The notes under the pieces: generated by a model | The model's input: only the letters and a program-made list of their open reading frames with translations | Database searches by the model: none | Told to the model about the DNA's origin: nothing | Virus record (IMG/VR): IMGVR_UViG_3300045010_000557 | Location: 1 to 25,678 of that record | DNA: 25,678 nt | Origin: a virus | Direction: 5' to 3' (one strand) | Position numbers and translations under genes: made by a program | Shown: positions 22,540-25,678 of the stretch, in pieces | Layout: each line of letters begins with the position of its first letter | Numbering within the stretch: position 1 is the first letter of the stretch

Positions 22540-23411
22540 ATCCTCTTGACGATTTGCTGGATAAACTGCCGGATTCCGTCAAGTTCAGTCTTGGTTTGGG
22601 CAACATCCCGTCACAAACCGCCATGGGGATGGGTGGTTTCGTGAACAAAGCCAGAGATGTCACCGCTGGTGCGATTGGCAAGGGCGCACAGATAGCAGAT
22701 GCTTTTGCAACTGGTGGATTATTTTCTCCGCTGGTTCAACTCGCCGCACAAGAAGGTGTTGGCGAAACATCAAATAGACAAGCACTACAAAAAGAATTTG
22801 TTCGTAACGCACTACTTGCGTTGGCTGTCTCGGGTGCAGCAAGAGGTATTGGTGCAGTGGCCCCTCGTATAGCAAAAGGTTTGCTTGGTAGAACTACCGA
22901 AATCGGTTTGCATCACTCGCCAAATCCGAACATAACCGGCATGATAAAACCATCCGTTGCCAAAGGCGGCATCACTGCAATGGACCAAGCACCTGGATAT
23001 TCTTACTTCTGGAATGTTGATGACCCGGCCAGGGCTGCTTTTGAAGCAGCACAACAAAACGAAATGATATTTGAAAGATTCATACCCGAAGATGCTTGGC
23101 GCAAAAGCGCGTACATAACACGCATGTTAAAGAATCTGATTGAAGAAGACCCCAACATCCCGAACACGATTGGTCGCAGAGTTTTTGGGGGACAAACGGT
23201 GATGGACAAAGTGGTTGAACCAACCGGTGAGTTTGCTACACGACTGGACGAACAAGAGGTTTTAAGAAAATTGTTGCCAATACTGGCACAAAACGCAAGA
23301 AGGAATCAAGCAATAGAAGCAGCCGCCAAAGCAGTGACAACTGGTGGCAGGGCTCTCAGCGCAGCACAACAAGCCGCATTGAGAGCGTTCATAGCCAACA
23401 ACCAAAGGTAG
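22536..23411 (+). CDS. Putative virion protein with ART-like domain (291 aa)
   Basis: GTG 22536 overlaps the previous TGA (GTGA) and has AAAGGAG at 22521-22527. The N-terminal ~110 residues are Gly/Ala-rich with a helix pair (ALLALAVSGAARGIGAVAPR), possibly membrane-active. Then comes IGLHHSPNPNITGMIKPSVA, GYSYFWNVDDPARAAFEAAQ and FERFIPEDAW. The LHHSPNPNI....PS..G...PGYSYFW..DP pattern loosely resembles the opening of ADP-ribosyltransferase-type folds (H, then Y/F strand, then a late acidic residue), but I cannot confirm the catalytic Glu. The C-terminal quarter is Ala/Arg-rich. If the ART reading is right it could be an injected host-modifying enzyme; otherwise a plain internal protein. Confidence 0.7.
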   Translation: MNPLDDLLDKLPDSVKFSLGLGNIPSQTAMGMGGFVNKARDVTAGAIGKGAQIADAFATGGLFSPLVQLAAQEGVGETSNRQALQKEFVRNALLALAVSGAARGIGAVAPRIAKGLLGRTTEIGLHHSPNPNITGMIKPSVAKGGITAMDQAPGYSYFWNVDDPARAAFEAAQQNEMIFERFIPEDAWRKSAYITRMLKNLIEEDPNIPNTIGRRVFGGQTVMDKVVEPTGEFATRLDEQEVLRKLLPILAQNARRNQAIEAAAKAVTTGGRALSAAQQAALRAFIANNQR

Positions 23412-23416
23412 GAGAC

Positions 23417-23677
23417 ATGAACCAACTACGAAACATATCATTGAGAATCCTTGCGACCTTCGCAGCCTCGGGGCTTTCGGTCGTCGGTGCTGGTGCGATA
23501 GCGGGCGTACCGTTGTGGAAGTCCGCCATTATGGCCGGCATCGGCGGTGTGGCGGTGGTGATAGAGGGCTTGTCGCGTGCGTTCTTGGACGACGGTGAAC
23601 TCACCAACGCCGAGATAAACGAAGTGTTCGGTGCAGTCGACGAGAAGTCGAAGAAAGCTGCGCCAGACGGAAACTAG
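23417..23677 (+). CDS. Putative holin (two-span membrane protein, 86 aa)
   Basis: ATG 23417 follows GTAGGAGACATG-type spacing (AGGAG at 23408-23412). The protein has two hydrophobic segments (ILATFAASGLSVVGAGAIAG, about 9-30, and SAIMAGIGGVAVVIEGLSRA, about 36-55) joined by PLWK. A hydrophilic acidic/Lys C-tail follows (FLDDGELTNAEINEVFGAVD...). This layout is typical of class II phage holins, and similar proteins are common in environmental phages. It would permeabilise the inner membrane at lysis, but no endolysin is seen in the window. Its stop overlaps the stop of the convergent minus-strand gene by 4 bases (23674-23677). Confidence 0.75.
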   Translation: MNQLRNISLRILATFAASGLSVVGAGAIAGVPLWKSAIMAGIGGVAVVIEGLSRAFLDDGELTNAEINEVFGAVDEKSKKAAPDGN

Positions 23678-23946
23678 TCGTCGAACGGAATGCCTTCTTG
23701 CTCCAGGTAACCCCTGAGATAGTCCACGAAACCTTCTATGAACTGCAGCATGTGCATCTGCGACGCCAAGTCGCCCTCCTGGCTTTTGTACCACGCCTGA
23801 ATCAAATCCACGCACATGTCGTTCGACATGCCTACGTTCAGCACGATGCCGTGCTCCGAATCGTACACTATCTTCTCCGACGACAGCACCAACTCCTCCA
23901 TTTCCTGCTCGGAAAATATTCGTTTTGCCCAAAAATCATTCCCCAT
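23674..23946 (-). CDS. Unknown acidic small protein (90 aa)
   Basis: The last gene of the minus-strand operon starts at ATG 23946, overlapping the HTH gene by 11 bases, with AGGGAG upstream. The product MGNDFWAKRIFSEQEMEELV...MCVDLIQAWYKSQEGDLASQ...FVDYLRGYLEQEGIPFDD is acidic and mostly helical, with no Cys cluster and no catalytic motif I recognise. It may be a regulator or a small inhibitor. It ends tail to tail with the holin-like gene with no terminator between. Confidence 0.75.
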   Translation of the reverse strand: MGNDFWAKRIFSEQEMEELVLSSEKIVYDSEHGIVLNVGMSNDMCVDLIQAWYKSQEGDLASQMHMLQFIEGFVDYLRGYLEQEGIPFDD

Positions 23947-24334
23947 TTATGACGTACTCCCTCAGGGTAGAGTGCATGAACAACAATTGTTTCAGGTTCG
24001 CAAAGGCCGTCTGCGTGAGGCGCCATGCGTGCGGTGTGGACACCCCCAACCTTCGCGCCAACTCGGAGTAGCCCGTCTGCTCCCATATTATTGCGTCGAT
24101 TACGTAACGGTCCTCGTCGGTCAGCATCTCCATGCAGTCCAGCAGCGCCTCCCTGATGACGTAGGGCTCGTCCGCGGGTATCTTCAACTGGTCGCCCGGG
24201 GCGGCCTGCATCAACGCCTGCCAGATGTTGCGCGGTTGAGACTGGTCCACGAGCTTTTGTATCTCGTGGTCGCTCAGCGAAAGTTCCTTTTTTCTTATGA
24301 CGAAGTCTTCCTTACTTTTCAGGAACCATATCAT
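23936..24334 (-). CDS. Sigma-70 region 4-like HTH protein (132 aa)
   Basis: Residues ~71-118 read LTDEDRYVIDAIIWEQTGYS, ELARRLGVSTPHAWRLTQTA, FANLKQLL. This is the layout of a sigma-70 region 4 helix-turn-helix: acidic-Arg start, hydrophobic helix, E..GYSELARRLGVS turn, recognition helix with W-R, then a C-terminal helix. It could recruit or redirect host RNA polymerase, or act as a plain regulator. No region 2 is present, so it is not a complete sigma factor. The N-terminal half is charged and probably helical. ATG 24334 lies inside the end of the upstream gene, and the ribosome binding site is weak, so translation probably depends on coupling. Confidence 0.8.
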   Translation of the reverse strand: MIWFLKSKEDFVIRKKELSLSDHEIQKLVDQSQPRNIWQALMQAAPGDQLKIPADEPYVIREALLDCMEMLTDEDRYVIDAIIWEQTGYSELARRLGVSTPHAWRLTQTAFANLKQLLFMHSTLREYVINGE

Positions 24335-24533
24335 AAAGTTCTGAACTCATAAGTTTGTTCACGTCCTCGGGGTACAGCAAGTATCCTTTGGTCGGGTTGT
24401 TCGAGTGCGGAACGAACTCTTTCAATTCAATCTTGTCGTTAATCTCAAGATATCTCCTCAACCTGTCGACTTCCACCGCGATGAACGCCTGCGGCGAGAA
24501 CACGTAAACAAACCATTTGGCTTGCGTCGTCAT
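24312..24533 (-). CDS. C-terminal half of a split PD-(D/E)XK-like protein
   Basis: This frame reads MTTQAKWFVYVFSPQAFIAV, EVDRLRRYLEINDKIELKEF, then a Lys/Pro-rich end. It is the natural continuation of the protein encoded at 24777-24445: removing one C at 24540 turns the junction into WKPSGLMTTQAKWFVYVF, a sequence typical of phage nuclease-like proteins (WKPSGL..T.A.WWVY.F). Possible independent starts are TTG 24536 and ATG 24533, but no ribosome binding site precedes them. It is either half of a frameshifted gene, part of a programmed +1 frameshift product, or affected by a sequencing error. It overlaps the next gene (HTH protein) by 23 bases. Confidence 0.65.
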   Translation of the reverse strand: MTTQAKWFVYVFSPQAFIAVEVDRLRRYLEINDKIELKEFVPHSNNPTKGYLLYPEDVNKLMSSELYDMVPEK

Positions 24534-24777
24534 CAAGCCGTGACGGTTTCCATCCCCTGCGCCCGGGGTTCTGCTGCACTTCCACGACCATGCGCCCGTT
24601 GCGATACTGGTCGAACTTCACCTCGAACTGCTTGTCGTCCAGGCACTTCAAGAAATCTTTCACGATGTCTTCGCCCTTGTGCCCGATGGCCAGGTCGTTC
24701 TTCCAGTTGACGCGCCTTCCGGGCTTGTACTCTATGTCGTGTGTGGGGTCGTAACCCTTGGTCTGCTTGCTGGGCAT
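24445..24777 (-). CDS. N-terminal half of a split PD-(D/E)XK-like nuclease
   Basis: ATG 24777 follows AAGAGGTG; a GTG at 24783 is also possible. Residues 1-79 look like a genuine domain: GHKGEDIVKDFLKCL (E36 in the first helix), FEVKFDQYRNGRMVVEVQQN (D56, E66-x-Q68), then GRRGWKPS. This fits a PD-(D/E)XK-type nuclease core of a kind common in phages. After residue 79 the frame leaves the expected sequence (RLDDDASQ... to a stop at 24445), and the sensible continuation is in the +1 frame from 24540. The gene follows RusA directly in the same operon, so a role in DNA replication or recombination is expected if the full protein is made. Confidence 0.7.
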   Translation of the reverse strand: MPSKQTKGYDPTHDIEYKPGRRVNWKNDLAIGHKGEDIVKDFLKCLDDKQFEVKFDQYRNGRMVVEVQQNPGRRGWKPSRLDDDASQMVCLRVLAAGVHRGGSRQVEEIS

Positions 24778-24786
24778 AATCACCTC

Positions 24787-25128
24787 TTATCGTTTATATG
24801 CCTTAACTATTAGAACCTGCCCGTCGTCTGCGTACGCCACACCGTTCAACCCGTCCATGATGCTCTTCAAATAATTGTCGATGTCGCCGCGCAAACAAGA
24901 CTCGCCTTCTATTTGTTTCAGGCTGATAGTAATCTTGTTTTTGGTGAAAGTAACGGACATGCTGACCGGTCCGTCGAACATCTGTCCGCCGGCAGCGACG
25001 TAGGCGTCTTTGACTGCTTTTTCGTATTCCCTGGTGGCTTTGTCGGTGTACACACCGTACTTGCCTGCCCTTGGCCTCCCTTTGGCCTTGGGTTTGATGT
25101 TTATTACAGTCGTGTTACTTTTTTTCAG
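24787..25128 (-). CDS. rusA: RusA-family Holliday-junction resolvase
   Basis: The catalytic block RGDIDNYLKSIMDGLNGVAY with ADDGQV gives D82, D84, K88 and D102, with the same spacing as the essential residues of E. coli RusA (D70, D72, K76, D90). It would be a dimeric nuclease that resolves four-way junctions or debranches DNA before packaging. The first ordinary start, GTG 25053, would remove the conserved N-terminal strand INIKPKAKGRPRAGKYGVYT, which is open upstream in the same frame. The only plausible start that keeps it is CTG 25128, overlapping the previous stop as CTGA. This gives 113 residues, a normal RusA length. There is no clear ribosome binding site, so coupling or reinitiation is likely. 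Confidence 0.85.
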   Translation of the reverse strand: MKKSNTTVINIKPKAKGRPRAGKYGVYTDKATREYEKAVKDAYVAAGGQMFDGPVSMSVTFTKNKITISLKQIEGESCLRGDIDNYLKSIMDGLNGVAYADDGQVLIVKAYKR

Positions 25129-25403
25129 AACTGTACGAGATTGCTCGTGACCGCAGTACCAGCCTGCAACTTGGCGTTCAGACGCATCTGAATCTCCTCT
25201 TGGCTGATTAACGGTATTTGGCGCCCGCCCTTGGTCTTCTTGGTTTCTTTGTTGTTGACAAAGTTGATGCTGTTCAACACGTGCATGAACGCCCTGTCGT
25301 ACGCCGCCAGGGCGTCTTCGATGTTGCGTGGTTGCGTTGCGGCAACCAATTCGGCAGCAACTTTGCTTGCTGACTGAGCCACTATTAGATTATCTGTTGT
25401 CAC
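25125..25403 (-). CDS. Unknown protein (92 aa)
   Basis: GTG 25403 has AAGGAAAAAAGAC just upstream and overlaps the previous gene by 14 bases. The product starts MTTDNLIVAQSASKVAAELV, contains TQPRNIEDALAAYDRAFMHV, a Lys-rich loop (NNKETKKTKGGRQIP) and ends ISQEEIQMRLNAKLQAGTAV... It is mostly helical. The QPRNI..AL segment is echoed in the HTH protein at 23936 (QSQPRNIWQALMQA), including its DNA, but the rest does not match. No known family is recognised. Its position before rusA suggests a small replication/recombination accessory or regulator. Confidence 0.75.
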   Translation of the reverse strand: MTTDNLIVAQSASKVAAELVAATQPRNIEDALAAYDRAFMHVLNSINFVNNKETKKTKGGRQIPLISQEEIQMRLNAKLQAGTAVTSNLVQF

Positions 25404-25566
25404 GTCTTTTTTCCTTTATTTGTTGCGGGATTGTTTCACCCAATTGTTTCAATGTTAATTCTATCATAAGATTGGTTATTTTACTAATCATCTTAATATT
25501 GATATCACGCCACTTTAAAATCTCTTCAATGGTTTTGTCTGTTTCTTCCAATCGTTCATAAAACAT
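25390..25566 (-). CDS. Unknown helical small protein (58 aa)
   Basis: ATG 25566 has AAAGGA 6 bases upstream (25578-25573). The product is MFYERLEETDKTIEEILKWR, DINIKMISKITNLMIELTLK, QLGETIPQQIKEKRRDNR: an amphipathic helical pair with acidic N-terminal and basic C-terminal parts. It is coupled to the next gene by a 14-base overlap. No domain is recognised. It is the first complete gene of the minus-strand operon. This stretch is more A/T-rich than the structural genes. Confidence 0.7.
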   Translation of the reverse strand: MFYERLEETDKTIEEILKWRDINIKMISKITNLMIELTLKQLGETIPQQIKEKRRDNR

Positions 25567-25569
25567 AAA

Positions 25570-25588
25570 AAGTCCTTTACTATAAGAG
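25570..25588 (-). promoter_or_regulatory. Minus-strand copy 4 of the CTT-N6-AGGA-like element
   Basis: Reading the minus strand from 25588, CTCTTATAGTAAAGGACTTT precedes ATG 25566. CTT, six A/T-rich bases, AAGGA and a T-run keep the spacing seen at 2070 and 14910. AAAGGA is the ribosome binding site. A GCAATT...AATTGC inverted repeat lies just upstream (about 25589-25610). The element heads the replication-type operon. Confidence 0.35.
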
Positions 25589-25621
25589 CAATTTCATTAC
25601 TTAATTGCAAAGCAACGAAGG

Positions 25622-25678
25622 TCAGTCTTCAAAACATTCACATCCGATACCTTGAACTGTTTCAATGCTTGTTTTAAT
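25622..25678 (-). CDS. C-terminal end of an upstream minus-strand gene (partial)
   Basis: The minus-strand frame open from the right edge reads IKTSIETVQGIGCECFED and stops at 25622-25624. Nothing else is visible of this gene. The 55 bases between it and the next ATG (25567-25621) contain no ORF, only the regulatory element. The coding call rests on strand continuity with the operon and on the plausible ending; it is too short to identify. Confidence 0.4.
   Translation of the reverse strand: MKTSIETVQGIGCECFED

Noticed and set aside
23816-24352. Plus-strand ORF of 178 aa opposite the minus-strand operon
   Set aside because: It is antisense to two well-supported overlapping genes, has no binding site and its composition (Arg/His/Leu/Val) is that of a shadow.
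24800-24815. Plus-strand CCTTAACTATTAGAA, similar to the recurring element
   Set aside because: It lies inside the coding end of rusA on the opposite strand and no plus-strand gene follows.

Overview
The window looks like the structural half of a short-tailed (podovirus-like) dsDNA phage genome, probably from an uncultured environmental virus. The evidence is the plus-strand gene order: large terminase, portal, scaffold, HK97-type major capsid, head-tail adaptor, nozzle-like tail protein, fibre-type proteins and then very large internal/ejection-type proteins. There is no sheath, tape measure or baseplate set. I saw no integrase, transposase, tRNA or CRISPR. The host is not certain. A small membrane protein (2311-2529) resembles holin-like proteins common in actinobacterial phages, and the basic mini-proteins resemble families familiar from marine and freshwater phages, so an aquatic bacterium (perhaps an actinobacterium) is a guess.

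Layout, plus strand. At 1-470 lie the end of a fibre-type gene and a 22-codon remnant of another fibre gene that runs into the terminase start. Terminase is at 460-2061. From 2093 to 4398 there are twelve small genes, most very basic and many joined by overlapping stop/start codons. Portal, scaffold and major capsid occupy 4399-8075. A head-surface protein candidate (8214-8693) is bracketed by two strong hairpins. A zinc-motif protein, adaptor and nozzle follow (8775-11663). Next are a fibre-type protein and an FnIII/VTPP-repeat/Cys-rich protein (11663-13083), two small proteins, and a tandem 2-oxoglutarate/Fe(II) oxygenase (13573-14901). From 14932 to 23411 come five likely internal virion proteins, including one of 1545 residues with N-terminal repeats. 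A holin-like protein (23417-23677) closes this strand.

Layout, minus strand. From 25678 leftwards to 23674 runs a compact, overlapping early/replication-type operon: an unknown 58-residue protein, an unknown 92-residue protein, a RusA-type Holliday-junction resolvase that seems to need a non-standard start, a PD-(D/E)XK-like protein split by one extra base, a sigma-region-4-like HTH protein and a 90-residue unknown. It meets the plus-strand genes tail to tail with overlapping stop codons.

Points most worth a second look: (1) a prolyl-hydroxylase-like tandem oxygenase three genes downstream of a VTPP-repeat protein, a possible phage virion-modification pair; (2) a recurring CCTT-N6-AGGAG-like element at four operon heads, either a phage-specific promoter or an RBS hairpin; (3) the dense cassette of coupled basic mini-proteins; (4) the one-base disruption of the nuclease and the unusual RusA start. 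All functions are inferred from reading the sequence; no database search was run.
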